A DNA stretch of 64,000 bases, from NCBI GenBank assembly GCA_022824225.1, contig JAJEAH010000067.1, positions 1 through 64,000 of the forward strand, in the 5' to 3' direction. The notes under the pieces were generated by a model. It did not search any database. It saw nothing but the letters and a program-made list of their open reading frames with translations, and was not told the origin of the DNA. The translations under genes and the position numbers were made by a program. Positions 26,811-37,014 of the stretch are shown here, in pieces (the first letter of the stretch is position 1; each line of letters starts with the position of its first letter). This stretch comes from Chloroflexota bacterium (lineage in GTDB: Bacteria; Chloroflexota; UBA11872; VXOZ01).

Positions 26811-29209
26811 AACCCCGCCCTCTCGAAACGCCCTTCGCCGAAGTTGCGGTGGACGTTCTCAACGTTCCCGCCGACAAGACCTACCACTACGCGATTCCCG
26901 CTCACCTGCGCGACCGGGTGGCGCCCGGTGTCATGGTGCTCGTGGGCTTTGGCGACCGCATCATCGAGGGCCTTGTGGCAGCCGGCAGCGAATCATCGCC
27001 GGTTGCGGACGTGCGGGAAATCCTGGACGTGGTTGCGGATGGCGCGCTCCTGACTCCGGCCCAGATCGATCTTGCCCGCCGGATTTCCCGTTACTACTGT
27101 GCATCTCCTATGAAGACTATATTGCCCATGCTGCCGCCGGGGCTCCGCGGGCGCGTGCAGCGCTGGTCCCGGCTGGACCCCCTCGTTGAACTGCCGGAAG
27201 ATGTGGCTACCACCCGCGGCGAACAGCGCTTCATGGCCGCGTTGCGGAGCGAGACGGAGGTAGCCCACGAGCGGCTGCGTGAACTGGCCGGCCCGACGGT
27301 CTTCAAGCGCATGCAGCGCAAGTTGGAGCGTCTCGGCGCCGTGCACCTGCGCGCCGCGCTCCGGCCCGCAGCCCCGCCGCCGCTGCGCGAGCAATGGGTG
27401 GAGAGCCGCTCCAGCGCCAAAGAGGCCGAACCGCTCCTGCGGCGGTCGCGGGTGCAGCGCAGACTGTTGCAGGCGCTGGATAGAAGCGGGGGCGGCGCAC
27501 AGGTGGGTGCGCTTCTCGATGAAGTCGAGACCACTGCGGCGCCGCTGCGCTCATTGGCGGAAAAAGAGTTGGTCCGCTTAGCCCCCCGGCGTAGCGGTCA
27601 TGCCGCAAGCGCGCCTGTTCGCGAGATGCCGCGCCTGCAAGCTCCACAGGCACAAGAGGCCCAGGAGCGCATCGCTGCCTTTATGTCTATTTCGGGCGCG
27701 GATACCGGTTGTCGCACACTCGTCGTCATGGCCGACGGTGACACGGGGCCGCAGAGCAGCAACGCCGCGCTCTACGTTCACGCCGTCGCGCGGGCGCGTG
27801 AGGACGGCGCGCAGGCGCTCGTCCTCGCACCCAATGCCCTTGCCGCGCAGCGACTCGCGGGAGCCTTGGAAGACTACTTTCCCGGGAGCGTCGTCCCCTG
27901 GCACGGCACGCTGCCACCGGCGCAGCGCCGTCCGGTCTGGGAACGGGTGCGGCGCGGCGAATCGGTGGTGGTGGTAGGCGCGCGCTCTGCGGTCTTCCTC
28001 CCCTTTCAGTCCCTCGGCGTTGTTGTGGTGGACAATGAGCATGAAGACTCCTACAAGAACGTGGAAAGCCCCCGCTTTCACGCCGTGACAGCCGCCGAGT
28101 GGCTGGCCGAGAGTTTCGCCGCGCCCCTCTTGCTCTTTTCCCACACACCACGCGTCACCACCTATGCCAAAGTGGAAGAGGGTCGCGCCTGCTTCACGCG
28201 GGCGACTGGCGTGAATCCAACCGCCACCGTCGTCGACATGCGCGTCGCGCGCCACGTGGGACCCCGCCAGTTGGTCAGCCGCGAGTTGCGGGACGCCATC
28301 GCCCATTCGCTCGCAGAATCCCGGCCGGTAGTGCTCATGCAAAATCGCCGCGGCGCCGCCACCCATGCATTCTGCCCGGAGAGCGGCCACGTAGTCGAGT
28401 GCCGGAACTGCAGCGTGCCACTGGTGCAGCACCGGGCGAGCGGAGTCATGCGCTGCCATCGCTGCGGATCTGAAACGCCGATACCAACCCAATGTGCGCT
28501 CTGTGAGAGCGAGTTGCGGTTCCGGGGCGTGGGATCGCAGACCGTGGAACTGGAGATGCGGCGGCTCTTCCCCAAGGCACGCATTGCCCGCTGGGACCGC
28601 GACGTCATCAGCGCCAAGGAAGAGCCAAATCCCTTTGCGGCGCTTCGCAGCGGCGCGCTGGATATACTCATCGGCACCGCGGCGGTGCTGGTGGAGTCCT
28701 TGCCGGCGGGCCTCTATGCCGTCGTCTCCGCCGATACGGCCCTCCACCTGCCCGACTACCGGGCTTCAGAGCGGTCATACCAGCTCTTGCGGCGCATCGG
28801 GTTCCTGGCCGCCCGGTGCCAGGCGGATATGCTCGTGCAAACATACACGCCGGAGAGCCTGCCGGTGCAGGCTATGCAGGCGGCCCGCTACCTGTGGTTC
28901 TACCGCAAGTGCCTAGCAGAGCGCATCGGCGCTTTTCCGCCCAGCATCGCCCTCGCGGTCTTGCTCTACCAACACCGCGACGCCGATCGCGCCGTTGCGG
29001 CGGCGGTCGCTTTGGTACAATGTCTACAGGAGGTCGCGGCCCGCGACGGGCTGGATGTTGAACTCCTCGGCCCGGCGCCCGCTTTCCCCGAACGGGTACG
29101 CTCCCTCCATCGTTGGCACGTCCTGGTACGCGGGCAAGACATCCACGAGCTGCTGCCCTACGTGCCGCAGGGGTGGCTTGTGGACGTAGACCCCGTAAGC
29201 GTTCTGTAG
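26786..29209 (+). CDS. priA: Primosomal protein N' (PriA) with degenerate ATPase motifs
   Basis: 807 aa. The N-terminal DNA-binding domain (FAEVAVDVLNVPADKTYHYAIP) and the winged-helix region are typical. The Walker A region is ADGDTGPQSSN (about 316-326) instead of G(V/T)TGSGKT, with no Gly-Lys-Thr. Walker B is DNEH (416-419) instead of DEEH, and the motif V region reads GTAAVLVES. Motif IV QNRRG is intact. The zinc region keeps 7 of 8 cysteines (Ser533 replaces one). Actinobacterial PriA also lacks helicase motifs, so a DNA-loading role without helicase activity is likely. Embedded in gmk-priA-def-fmt. Confidence 0.92.
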   Translation: MSDLPPRVKPRPLETPFAEVAVDVLNVPADKTYHYAIPAHLRDRVAPGVMVLVGFGDRIIEGLVAAGSESSPVADVREILDVVADGALLTPAQIDLARRISRYYCASPMKTILPMLPPGLRGRVQRWSRLDPLVELPEDVATTRGEQRFMAALRSETEVAHERLRELAGPTVFKRMQRKLERLGAVHLRAALRPAAPPPLREQWVESRSSAKEAEPLLRRSRVQRRLLQALDRSGGGAQVGALLDEVETTAAPLRSLAEKELVRLAPRRSGHAASAPVREMPRLQAPQAQEAQERIAAFMSISGADTGCRTLVVMADGDTGPQSSNAALYVHAVARAREDGAQALVLAPNALAAQRLAGALEDYFPGSVVPWHGTLPPAQRRPVWERVRRGESVVVVGARSAVFLPFQSLGVVVVDNEHEDSYKNVESPRFHAVTAAEWLAESFAAPLLLFSHTPRVTTYAKVEEGRACFTRATGVNPTATVVDMRVARHVGPRQLVSRELRDAIAHSLAESRPVVLMQNRRGAATHAFCPESGHVVECRNCSVPLVQHRASGVMRCHRCGSETPIPTQCALCESELRFRGVGSQTVELEMRRLFPKARIARWDRDVISAKEEPNPFAALRSGALDILIGTAAVLVESLPAGLYAVVSADTALHLPDYRASERSYQLLRRIGFLAARCQADMLVQTYTPESLPVQAMQAARYLWFYRKCLAERIGAFPPSIALAVLLYQHRDADRAVAAAVALVQCLQEVAARDGLDVELLGPAPAFPERVRSLHRWHVLVRGQDIHELLPYVPQGWLVDVDPVSVL

Positions 29210-29230
29210 ACGAATAGCCGCATAACGGAA

Positions 29231-29743
29231 TTGACAGTCGTGCCCGCTAGAACAATTCTACAGCTTGGCAATGAAGTCCTGCGCCAGAAGGCCAAGCCGG
29301 TGTCCAAAGGCATGCGCGGCCTGCGCAAGCTGGCAGACGACATGTTTGCAACCATGGACAACGCCGAGGGTGTAGGTTTGGCCGCACCGCAAATCGGTGT
29401 GCCCTTGCAAGTAATCGTAGTCGATGCCGAAGACGTTCGCATGGCCGTCGTCAACCCGGAGATCGTCAAGACCTCAGAGCCCATGGTAGAGGATGACGAG
29501 GGCTGCCTCTCCTACGCAGGTTTCTTTGGCCCGGTGAGCCGCTACCAAAGCGTAGTAGTGAAAGGCCGGTCGTTGGATTGGAAGAAGGTGCGCATTCGCG
29601 CCAACGATCTCTTGGCCCGCGTCTTTCAACACGAGATTGACCACCTGAACGGGACCCTCTTCTTGGACCACGTGGCAGACCCGGATCAACTGCAAAGGGC
29701 CGAGGCGGACGACGAGCCGGACGCGCCGACTCGCGGAGCGTAG
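29231..29743 (+). CDS. def: Peptide deformylase
   Basis: 170 aa from TTG at 29231 (an in-frame GTG at 29240 is possible). The three active-site motifs are clear: GVGLAAPQIG near residue 47, EGCLSYAG near 90 (metal Cys) and QHEIDHLNG near 134 (metal His pair and catalytic Glu). It removes formyl groups from nascent proteins. It sits 21 bp after priA and 9 bp before fmt, its functional opposite. Confidence 0.96.
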   Translation: MTVVPARTILQLGNEVLRQKAKPVSKGMRGLRKLADDMFATMDNAEGVGLAAPQIGVPLQVIVVDAEDVRMAVVNPEIVKTSEPMVEDDEGCLSYAGFFGPVSRYQSVVVKGRSLDWKKVRIRANDLLARVFQHEIDHLNGTLFLDHVADPDQLQRAEADDEPDAPTRGA

Positions 29744-29752
29744 GCAGCCGCA

Positions 29753-30694
29753 GTGCGTGTCATCTTCTGCGGTACTGCCGCCTTTGCCGTCCCCAGCCTC
29801 CGCGCCCTGGCGCACCACCACGACGTGGTCTTGGTCGTTACCCAGCAAGACCGGCGGGCCGGGCGAGGGCGACGGACCCGCATGCCGCCACTTAAAGAGG
29901 CGGCGCGAGACTACGGCATTCCGGTTGCGCAGCCGCGTTCGTTGCGCAGGGAGTCTGTGGTAGCGGAGTTGGCAGGACATGCGCCGGAAGCCATTATTGT
30001 TGCCGCGTACGGCAAGATCATTCCACCGGCCATTCTCGCATTGCCACCCCACGGATGCCTCAATGTGCATGCGTCCTTATTGCCGCGCCATCGCGGAGCG
30101 TCTCCGGTCTCCGCGGCGATTCTTGCCGGCGACCGGGAGACCGGCGTGACGATCATGCGCATGGATGAAGGACTGGATACCGGGCCCATTCTCAGCCAGC
30201 GAAGGCTGCGGCTCACGGGAACGGAAACCACGGCGGACCTCACGCGCACGCTGGCGGATATCGGCGCTGAACTGCTTGTCCCAACATTGGCGGATTGGGC
30301 TGAGGCGCGCATCGATCCACAGGCCCAAGATGATGCCAAGGCGACGTACGCGCCTCTTCTGAGCAAAGAAGACGGGGCGGTCCAGTGGTCGCAAGATGCG
30401 GCGGCAATCTGCCGCCTCGTGCGCGCCATGCACCCGTGGCCGGGCGCGGTGACTATGTGGGAAGACCGGCAGATGAAGATACTGGCCGCCCGCGCCGAAA
30501 CGTGCCGCGGCGCCAGCCCGCCCGGAACAGTGATCGAGCGCGGCAAGGAACTTGCGGTGGCGGCCGGCTCCGGTTGCGTCGTGCTGGAAGAAGTGCAGTT
30601 GGCAGGCAAACGCGCAACGCCCGGGGACGCGTTTCTCCGGGGCTACGGGGCTATAATGGGCGCGGTGCTTGGGCTGCCGGGCATGGTATCATGA
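29753..30694 (+). CDS. fmt: Methionyl-tRNA formyltransferase
   Basis: 313 aa from GTG. N-terminal FCGTAAFAVPSL, the folate-site SLLPRHRGASPVSAAIL near residue 106, and DTGPIL near 143 mark the formyltransferase domain; a C-terminal tRNA-binding OB domain follows. It formylates initiator Met-tRNA with 10-formyl-THF. The canonical Asn in the catalytic region (CLNVHASLLP) is present. Confidence 0.96.
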   Translation: MRVIFCGTAAFAVPSLRALAHHHDVVLVVTQQDRRAGRGRRTRMPPLKEAARDYGIPVAQPRSLRRESVVAELAGHAPEAIIVAAYGKIIPPAILALPPHGCLNVHASLLPRHRGASPVSAAILAGDRETGVTIMRMDEGLDTGPILSQRRLRLTGTETTADLTRTLADIGAELLVPTLADWAEARIDPQAQDDAKATYAPLLSKEDGAVQWSQDAAAICRLVRAMHPWPGAVTMWEDRQMKILAARAETCRGASPPGTVIERGKELAVAAGSGCVVLEEVQLAGKRATPGDAFLRGYGAIMGAVLGLPGMVS

Positions 30695-30799
30695 TGGTGA
30701 TGAACCAGCGTTTCTTTCCCATGAAAGGGTAGCGGTTGCACCTCGCGTGCTTGCGTGCAGAAGGGTCTGGCGCCCATACGGTTGGCGAGGCAAACGCGC

Positions 30800-32473
30800 A
30801 TGAATGAGCCGGCAGCAGTGGGGCTCCCGTCAACCCAGGCTGAGATTCAGGTTACGGATGACATAAGCGAACTCGTGCGCGTCATGCCGCCGCGCATCCG
30901 TGGGCCGTTGGAGGCACTGTCCGATCCGGCGGATCTGCTGGAGATAGTGCTGGATCTTGGACGCAAGCCGGAAGCGCGCTTTCTGACGCGTGAAGCCATC
31001 CTGGACGACGCCGACTTAACTGCGGATGACATTGCCTTCGTCGTCTCGCGGTTGGGCGCGTTCACCGCCGATAACCGCGCGGGCATTCCCCGCACACTGC
31101 ACCGCATCTCCGCCATCCGCAACCGCGCAGGTGACGTCGTCGGCCTCACGTGCCGCATCGGCCGCGCGGTGTTTGGGACCATCGAGATCATTCGTGACCT
31201 GGTGGAGACGGGCAAGAGTCCCTTGCTGCTGGGTAGTCCCGGTGTGGGAAAGACCACCCTCTTGCGCGACGTGGCGCGGGTGCTCGCCGACGAGTCCCGT
31301 AAGCGCGTGATTGTGGTGGACACCTCCAACGAAATCGCCGGCGACGGCGATATACCCCATGCCGGCATCGGCCGCGCCCGGCGCATGCAGGTGCCGAGTT
31401 CCACCGACCAGCACAAGGTCATGATCGAGGCGGTCGAAAACCACATGCCCGAGGTGATCGTCATCGATGAAATCGGCACGGAGCTCGAAGCCGCCGCGGC
31501 GCGGACCATAGCCGAGCGCGGCGTGCAACTCGTCGGCACGGCCCACGGCAACACGTTGACCAACCTGATGCAAAATCCGACACTATCCGATCTCATCGGC
31601 GGCATTCAGTCCGTGACCCTCAGCGATGAAGAAGCCCGGCGACGGCGGTCGCAGAAGTCGGTATTGGAACGTAAAGCGCCGCCGACGTTTCAGGTACTCG
31701 TGGAAATCAAGGGCTGGCACCATATGATCGTCCACCACGAGGTCTCCGAGACTATCGACAATCTCTTGCGGGGCCGGCCGATCGCGGTGGAAGAACGCAA
31801 ACGCGGCGACGACAACTCCATTCAGGCGACGAGCAACGTGATTACGCCGCCAAAGAGCGTTCGCGCGCAAGAGCTGTGGGACCCATTGCAAGGCGAGGCC
31901 AGACAGCGGCGCGCCGGTCCCGCAATGCCCGATGAACGCGTCGGGCCACCGCCCCAGGCGCCGCTATTCCCGGACCGCTGGCAAGAGGATGAGGTCGCGG
32001 CGCAACCGCAGCGCGATCCGATCACCATCTTCCCTTTCGGCGTCAGCCGCAAGCGTCTGGAAGACGGCGCGCGGCAACTGGGAGTCCCGGCGTGGATGAC
32101 GGAGAATCTCGACGCCGCGGACGTTATTTTAACTCTCAAGAGCTACTACCGCCAACGCACCGGTCCCCTGCGCCAAGCGGAGGAGAAGCAGATTCCCATC
32201 TTCGTCTTGCGGAGTAATGCGCAATCGCAGATCAACCAGGGGTTGGCGAGCATTTTCGATCTCAATGCCCGCCGCGCCGACCATGACGTTGAAGACCTGC
32301 GCCTGGCGGAAGCGGCCGTGCAAGAGACGTTGCAAACGTCGCATCCCATTGACTTGCCACCGGCGAACGCCTACATACGCCGCTTGCAGCATGAATTGGC
32401 GCAGAAGTTCAAGCTTGGTTCGCGCAGCTACGGCAAGGAACCGAACCGCTGGGTACGCATTCACAAGCCCTGA
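30800..32473 (+). CDS. SpoIIIAA/Ycf45-like AAA ATPase with R3H domain
   Basis: 557 aa from the ATG at 30800; the 15-codon in-frame extension upstream shows no family match. An N-terminal domain ([17 protein letters not shown]) precedes a P-loop [17 protein letters not shown] near residues 147-163 and Walker [15 protein letters not shown] near 220. The C terminus has an R3H-like nucleic-acid-binding region ending [19 protein letters not shown]. This protein type is widespread in Cyanobacteria, Chloroflexota and plastids (Ycf45). Function is unproven; a nucleic-acid-dependent ATPase is likely. A TATAAT at 30652-30657, inside the fmt 3' end, may start its transcript. Confidence 0.85.
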   Translation: MNEPAAVGLPSTQAEIQVTDDISELVRVMPPRIRGPLEALSDPADLLEIVLDLGRKPEARFLTREAILDDADLTADDIAFVVSRLGAFTADNRAGIPRTLHRISAIRNRAGDVVGLTCRIGRAVFGTIEIIRDLVETGKSPLLLGSPGVGKTTLLRDVARVLADESRKRVIVVDTSNEIAGDGDIPHAGIGRARRMQVPSSTDQHKVMIEAVENHMPEVIVIDEIGTELEAAAARTIAERGVQLVGTAHGNTLTNLMQNPTLSDLIGGIQSVTLSDEEARRRRSQKSVLERKAPPTFQVLVEIKGWHHMIVHHEVSETIDNLLRGRPIAVEERKRGDDNSIQATSNVITPPKSVRAQELWDPLQGEARQRRAGPAMPDERVGPPPQAPLFPDRWQEDEVAAQPQRDPITIFPFGVSRKRLEDGARQLGVPAWMTENLDAADVILTLKSYYRQRTGPLRQAEEKQIPIFVLRSNAQSQINQGLASIFDLNARRADHDVEDLRLAEAAVQETLQTSHPIDLPPANAYIRRLQHELAQKFKLGSRSYGKEPNRWVRIHKP

Positions 32474-32533
32474 ACGAACCGGGGCTTTCGCGCCCGGCAT
32501 TCTCCCGCACAGCAGCACAAGACGCAACCACGC

Positions 32534-33601
32534 ATGACCAATCTTGACGACGCCCGCTCATTCAGTGCGCTTGATTCCGATGATATGGCCGCCCAGATCG
32601 CTGGTTTCGCATCGGCGTGCGCCGTTGCCTGGGATCGCGCGCAGCACGTCGCGCTGCCGTCCGCATTCAGAGCCGCGCGGGCGGTGGTCGTGCTGGGCAT
32701 GGGAGGGTCGGCGATTAGCGGCGATCTGGCTCGCACGCTGGGCGCACCCACGGCCGCGGCGCCCATTGAGGTCGTCCGCGGCTACGACGTCCCCGGATAC
32801 GTGGATGACCACACCCTCGTTATCGCCATCAGCTTTTCCGGAAACACCGAAGAGACTCTGGCCGCATTCGATAGTGCGCTAGAGCGGCGTGCCCGCGTGC
32901 TGGTGATAGCAAGCGGCGGCGAACTCGCGGCGCGGGCGCGCGCGGCGGGCCTGCCGCAGTATCTTGTGCAGGCTGCCAGCCAACCCCGCGCCGCTTTGCC
33001 CCATCTCTACATGCCTGTCCTCCACGCGCTGACAGCCCTCGGCGCAATCCGCTGTGACGCCGCAGAGGTCCGGGACGCCATCGCATTCGTTGCCTCCCAC
33101 GCCGCGTCACTTGGCCTTGCCGCGCCGGAGCGCGTGAATCGCGCAAAGCAGTTGGCCCGCACGCTCCAAGGCCGCGTTACGTGCATCTATGGCGCGGAGT
33201 TTCTGGCGGAGACGGCGCGGCGTTGGAAGACGCAACTCAATGAAAACAGCAAGCAATGGGCAGAACTCGACCACCTGCCGGAAGCAAACCATAATTCCGT
33301 CGTCGGCTATGCCGGGCCGCCAGGTCTTGGGGACACCGTGAGCGTGGTGCAACTCGAGTCTGAACTGTATCACCGGCGCACACGGCAACGGATACGCGTA
33401 ACCGAGGACCTGCTCCGAGACGCGGGAATTGCCAACGAGACGATCGCAATCCAGGGCGCTACGCCCCTAGCCCAGCAACTCTCGAGCATTCTATTGGGCG
33501 ACTACGTCAGCTACTACCTTGCCATTCTCAACGGTGTCGATCCCACGCCCGTAGCGGCAATCGACCATCTCAAGGGGCAGTTGGCGCGCGCGCACGGCTA
33601 G
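32534..33601 (+). CDS. SIS-domain bifunctional phosphoglucose/phosphomannose isomerase-like protein
   Basis: 355 aa. Two SIS domains: the first has VVVLGMGGSAISGDLA near residue 50 and ISFSGNTEETLAA near 99. The second has a NENSKQWAELDHLPEANHN segment near 235-255, whose Glu and His are active-site residues of the archaeal-type PGI/PMI family. It interconverts glucose-6-P, mannose-6-P and fructose-6-P. It lies 60 bp after the R3H ATPase gene. Confidence 0.87.
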   Translation: MTNLDDARSFSALDSDDMAAQIAGFASACAVAWDRAQHVALPSAFRAARAVVVLGMGGSAISGDLARTLGAPTAAAPIEVVRGYDVPGYVDDHTLVIAISFSGNTEETLAAFDSALERRARVLVIASGGELAARARAAGLPQYLVQAASQPRAALPHLYMPVLHALTALGAIRCDAAEVRDAIAFVASHAASLGLAAPERVNRAKQLARTLQGRVTCIYGAEFLAETARRWKTQLNENSKQWAELDHLPEANHNSVVGYAGPPGLGDTVSVVQLESELYHRRTRQRIRVTEDLLRDAGIANETIAIQGATPLAQQLSSILLGDYVSYYLAILNGVDPTPVAAIDHLKGQLARAHG

Positions 33602-33638
33602 TGGGTACTGTCCGTCGGATTTGGGCGCCGGCCGGTCT

Positions 33639-33667
33639 TTGACAGTCGCCAAGACCATTGATACACT
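33639..33667 (+). promoter_or_regulatory. Sigma-70-type promoter for the TIM-barrel/dehydrogenase genes
   Basis: Perfect TTGACA at 33639-33644, 17-bp spacer, TACACT at 33662-33667, 48 bp upstream of the ATG. Its -10 matches that of the promoter at 4529-4558. Confidence 0.7.
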
Positions 33668-33715
33668 TGCCACGAACCGAATCAGCCAACTACGGGATGG
33701 AGGAATCTTGCCGGC

Positions 33716-34651
33716 ATGGAGAAACACTGGAGCCACTACATGCACCTCGGGTTTGTGCACTTCATGCTCTTCCCGGAGGTGATGGGTGGAGATGGCCCGA
33801 TTGTCGAATCACTCCGCCATCTGACGGCTGACGATTTCTTTCAAGTGGCCGAAATTACGCACATTGCCGACCCGGACGTGGCCAAGCAGGCGAAGGCGCT
33901 GAGCGCGTCCACGAAGCTGAACCTGGGCTTTGGCGTGCAGCCCATCCTCCTACGCAACCAACTCAACCTGGCCAGCCTGGATGAGTCCCACCGCCAAGCA
34001 GTTGTCGCACGAATCCGGGACGCAGTTGACGAAGCCTACGCCATGGGCACGCGGGTACTGGGGCTGTTCGACGGCCCTTCGTCCTTTCCCGGTGAAGAGT
34101 TCAAGACGCAAGCCCTGAGCGCGTTCGCGGAGTCTCTCAAAGAGATTTGCGACTATGCCGAAACGCAGCGCACGGATTACACGCTGTGGATTTCCCTGGA
34201 GCAATTCGACCGGGACGTGGACAAGAAGAGCCTGGTCGGCCCGATCGAGGACACACTGCCTCTCTGCCAGGAAGTGCGCGCCCAGTGCGGCAACTTTGGG
34301 CTGCTGGTGGACCAAGGCCATTTGCCGCTGTTGGGGGAGACGCCTGGGGAAACCCTGTCCGCGGCGCGCGACTACCTGGGGCACATTCACCTGGGAAGTT
34401 GCATCAAGAAGCCGGGGCACGAACTCTATGGCGACCAACACCCTCGGTTCGGTCACGAAGACGGGGAAAACGACACGGCGGAGCTTGTTGAATTTCTCCG
34501 CACGTTGTTCGAGATTGGGTATTTCGATAAGGAAGTACCCACGGAAAAGCCTATTTGCACGTTTGAGCTAAAGCCGGCGCCCGGCGAAGATTCGCTGTCC
34601 CTGATGGCGAATGCCAAGCGCACGTTCCAGGCAGCCTGGGCGCAACTCTAG
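33716..34651 (+). CDS. Xylose-isomerase-like TIM-barrel protein
   Basis: 311 aa. The sequence fits the sugar phosphate isomerase/epimerase superfamily: barrel strands carry ISLEQFD (Glu) near residue 160, LLVDQGHLPLLGE (Asp/His) near 200, YLGHIHLGSCIKK (His) near 222 and FELKP (Glu) near 282, the usual metal-ligand positions. Exact substrate unknown. Preceded by a good promoter and GGAGGAAT. The 2-hydroxyacid dehydrogenase starts 54 bp downstream, so the pair may handle a sugar acid or hydroxypyruvate. Confidence 0.75.
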   Translation: MEKHWSHYMHLGFVHFMLFPEVMGGDGPIVESLRHLTADDFFQVAEITHIADPDVAKQAKALSASTKLNLGFGVQPILLRNQLNLASLDESHRQAVVARIRDAVDEAYAMGTRVLGLFDGPSSFPGEEFKTQALSAFAESLKEICDYAETQRTDYTLWISLEQFDRDVDKKSLVGPIEDTLPLCQEVRAQCGNFGLLVDQGHLPLLGETPGETLSAARDYLGHIHLGSCIKKPGHELYGDQHPRFGHEDGENDTAELVEFLRTLFEIGYFDKEVPTEKPICTFELKPAPGEDSLSLMANAKRTFQAAWAQL

Positions 34652-34705
34652 CAATCGTTGAGGAGTCCCGAAGACGTTGAGCGCAATAGAAAGAGTAAGA
34701 CCACC

Positions 34706-35686
34706 ATGCAGCCGAAAGTCTACGTAACCCGCCGCATCCCAGAGTCCGGGATCGCGCTCCTGCAAGAGTCCTGTGACGTGGAGATTTGGGATAGCGACGA
34801 CGTGGTGCCCCGGGACACGTTCTTGGCGGCGGTCGCTGATAAGGACGCCGTGCTCTGTCTCCTCACGGAGAAGATCGACGCGGAAACCCTGTCCGTGGCC
34901 AAGAATGCGAAGATCTTTGCCAACATGGCAGTGGGCTTCGACAATATCGACGTGCCGGAGTGCACGAAGCGCGGCGTCATGGCGAGCAATACGCCCGGCG
35001 TCCTCACCGATACCACCGCCGACTTTGCTTTCACGTTGCTCATGGCCGCCGCCCGCCGCATCCGCGAAGGGCACGAGTTCGTCCACGCCGGCAAATGGGA
35101 GACGTGGGGGCCGCTCTTGCTCATGGGGCAGGACATCCACCACGCCACCCTCGGCCTCGTCGGCCTGGGTCGGATCGGCACGGAAATGGCCCGGCGCGGG
35201 CAGGGCTTCTCCATGCGCGTACTGTACAACGACGTGGTGCGCCGCGAGGACCTGGAGCAGGAACTCGGCTTGGAATACGTGGACTTCGATACGGTGCTGC
35301 GGGAGTCGGATTTCGTGAGCCTGCACGTGCCGTATATGCCGGAAACGCACCATCTCATCAGCACCGACGAACTTGCGAAGATGAAACAGTCGGCTGTGCT
35401 CATCAATACTGCTCGTGGGCCCATTGTCGATCCGGCTGCGCTCTATACCGCGCTTAGTTCCGGGGAGATCTGGGCGGCGGGGCTCGACGTAACTGATCCC
35501 GAGCCAATTCCAATGGATGACCCGTTGCTCACGCTGGACAATTGTCTGGTGGCCCCGCACATTGCCAGCGCCAGCTTTCAGACACGCAGCGATATGTCTG
35601 AACTCGCGGCGAACAACATTCTGGCCGCATTGGCCGGCGAGCGACCGCCCACCATCCTCAATCCGGAGTTGCTGGGAGACTCCTGA
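34706..35686 (+). CDS. D-glycerate/2-hydroxyacid dehydrogenase (hydroxypyruvate/glyoxylate reductase type)
   Basis: 326 aa from the ATG at 34706; an upstream in-frame extension of 16 codons has no match. NAD-binding [14 protein letters not shown] near residue 150, catalytic Arg in NTARGPIVD near 235, Glu in DVTDPEP near 265 and His in APHIASAS near 285. It resembles GRHPR-type glyoxylate/hydroxypyruvate reductases. Transcription probably ends at the strong hairpin at 35747-35777. Confidence 0.9.
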   Translation: MQPKVYVTRRIPESGIALLQESCDVEIWDSDDVVPRDTFLAAVADKDAVLCLLTEKIDAETLSVAKNAKIFANMAVGFDNIDVPECTKRGVMASNTPGVLTDTTADFAFTLLMAAARRIREGHEFVHAGKWETWGPLLLMGQDIHHATLGLVGLGRIGTEMARRGQGFSMRVLYNDVVRREDLEQELGLEYVDFDTVLRESDFVSLHVPYMPETHHLISTDELAKMKQSAVLINTARGPIVDPAALYTALSSGEIWAAGLDVTDPEPIPMDDPLLTLDNCLVAPHIASASFQTRSDMSELAANNILAALAGERPPTILNPELLGDS

Positions 35687-35746
35687 GCGCCTGCGGGCTC
35701 CGGGCGGCCCGACGACTAATCTGTACGGAACATGTACGGAACAATA

Positions 35747-35777
35747 GAACAGAGCGCCCCGACGGGGCGCTCTGTTC
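35747..35777. terminator. Strong bidirectional terminator
   Basis: A perfect 14-bp stem, GAACAGAGCGCCCC at 35747-35760 and its complement at 35764-35777, with loop GAC. TTC/T-rich sequence follows on the plus side. It separates the plus-strand dehydrogenase from the converging rodA operon. Confidence 0.85.
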
Positions 35778-35822
35778 TTCTATCTTCAGAAGCTGATGCG
35801 GCGGTTGAAGCCGGCTGTCCGG

Positions 35823-37010
35823 CTAGGAGCGGGCGTTGTCTTCCGCGGAATGAGTCTTCCAAGGCAAGACTCGCAAGCGCGCCCGGGCCGGCACCCGGAA
35901 CACCGGCGGCATGGCATACGACTTCGCCCGGCTGTGCACGGCTATGCTCTGCAGCAGCGCAATGCCTATGAACATGGTTATCAGGGCACTGCCGCCATAG
36001 GAGAGGAAGGGCAGCGGGATGCCGGTGACGGGCAACAACTCGATGACCATGCCAACGTTCACAAACGTCTGGAGGAAGATCACGGTGGTGACGCCCACCG
36101 CGATGTTCTGCCCAAAGTGGTCGCGGGCGTTGGTGGCGACAATGGTGGCACGCATGAGCAACAAAATGAAGAGCGCGAGCACGAGTGAACTGCCCACGAA
36201 GCCAAGTTCCTCGGCCAACACGGCGAAAACGAAGTCCTTGTGCTGCACCCGCAGGTACTGGAGTTGGGTCTGCGAGCCTTGGAAAAGGCCGCGGCCCCAG
36301 AGTTCGCCCGCGCCGACGCTGATGCGGGCCTGCAAAACGTTGTAGCCGGCGCCAAAGGGGTCGGCGGAAGGATCCAAGAACGTAACAACGCGGTCCCACA
36401 TGTACTCGCGGATGCGGATGAGTTGCAGGAATACCGCCGCCAGCAAGCCCAGTCCGACACCGATGAGGTAGCGCAGCGGGACACCGGCCATGAAGACCAT
36501 AGCTCCCCAAATGCCGAGGAACATGAGCGTCGTGCCAAGGTCGGGCTCTCTGTAGACCAAGAACGCCGGCACGGCGGTAATGACCATAGAGCCAAAGAAA
36601 TAGCGAATATCCTCGACCCGGTGGGGTCCCGCGCTAAAGTAGTGGGCCAACACCACGATGAGGGCAATCTTGGCAAATTCCGAGGGTTGCAGCGACAACG
36701 GGCCTATCAAGAACCAGCGTTGCGAGCCCCCGATAGAGACGCCGGCCACGAGCACCGCCGCCAGCATCAAGACCGCACCGCCATAGATGACCCACGCCAG
36801 GCTGCCCAGCCAGCGATAGTTCAGCTTAGGGGCAATTGCCAGCAGGACAACGCCAGCGCACAAGAAGATGCTCTGTTTGATGACATCGAGAGAGGCGCTT
36901 GACTCCAGGAGCGTGGCGCTGCGGATGAGAACGACGCCAATTGCGCCCAGCAGGAGGGCGGCGAGGGTGAGCCAGTAGTCGTACAGCCTCCACTTACGAA
37001 TAGCAATCAT
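35823..37010 (-). CDS. rodA: Rod shape-determining peptidoglycan polymerase RodA
   Basis: 395 aa with about ten transmembrane helices; SEDS family. Conserved SLQPSEFAKIALIV near residue 108, REPDLGTTLMF near 153 and the catalytic-loop Asp region FLDPSADPFGAGYN near 210 are visible, with GIPLPFLSYGGSAL near the C terminus. It polymerises glycan strands as partner of PBP2, whose gene ends 4 bp upstream. Last gene of the mreBCD operon. Confidence 0.96.
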   Translation of the reverse strand: MIAIRKWRLYDYWLTLAALLLGAIGVVLIRSATLLESSASLDVIKQSIFLCAGVVLLAIAPKLNYRWLGSLAWVIYGGAVLMLAAVLVAGVSIGGSQRWFLIGPLSLQPSEFAKIALIVVLAHYFSAGPHRVEDIRYFFGSMVITAVPAFLVYREPDLGTTLMFLGIWGAMVFMAGVPLRYLIGVGLGLLAAVFLQLIRIREYMWDRVVTFLDPSADPFGAGYNVLQARISVGAGELWGRGLFQGSQTQLQYLRVQHKDFVFAVLAEELGFVGSSLVLALFILLLMRATIVATNARDHFGQNIAVGVTTVIFLQTFVNVGMVIELLPVTGIPLPFLSYGGSALITMFIGIALLQSIAVHSRAKSYAMPPVFRVPARARLRVLPWKTHSAEDNARS

Positions 37011-37014
37011 GTCG

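Noticed and set aside
26786-29209. priA as a pseudogene
   Set aside because: The reading frame is full length, other PriA regions and the operon position are intact, and ATPase-deficient PriA is known from Actinobacteria.
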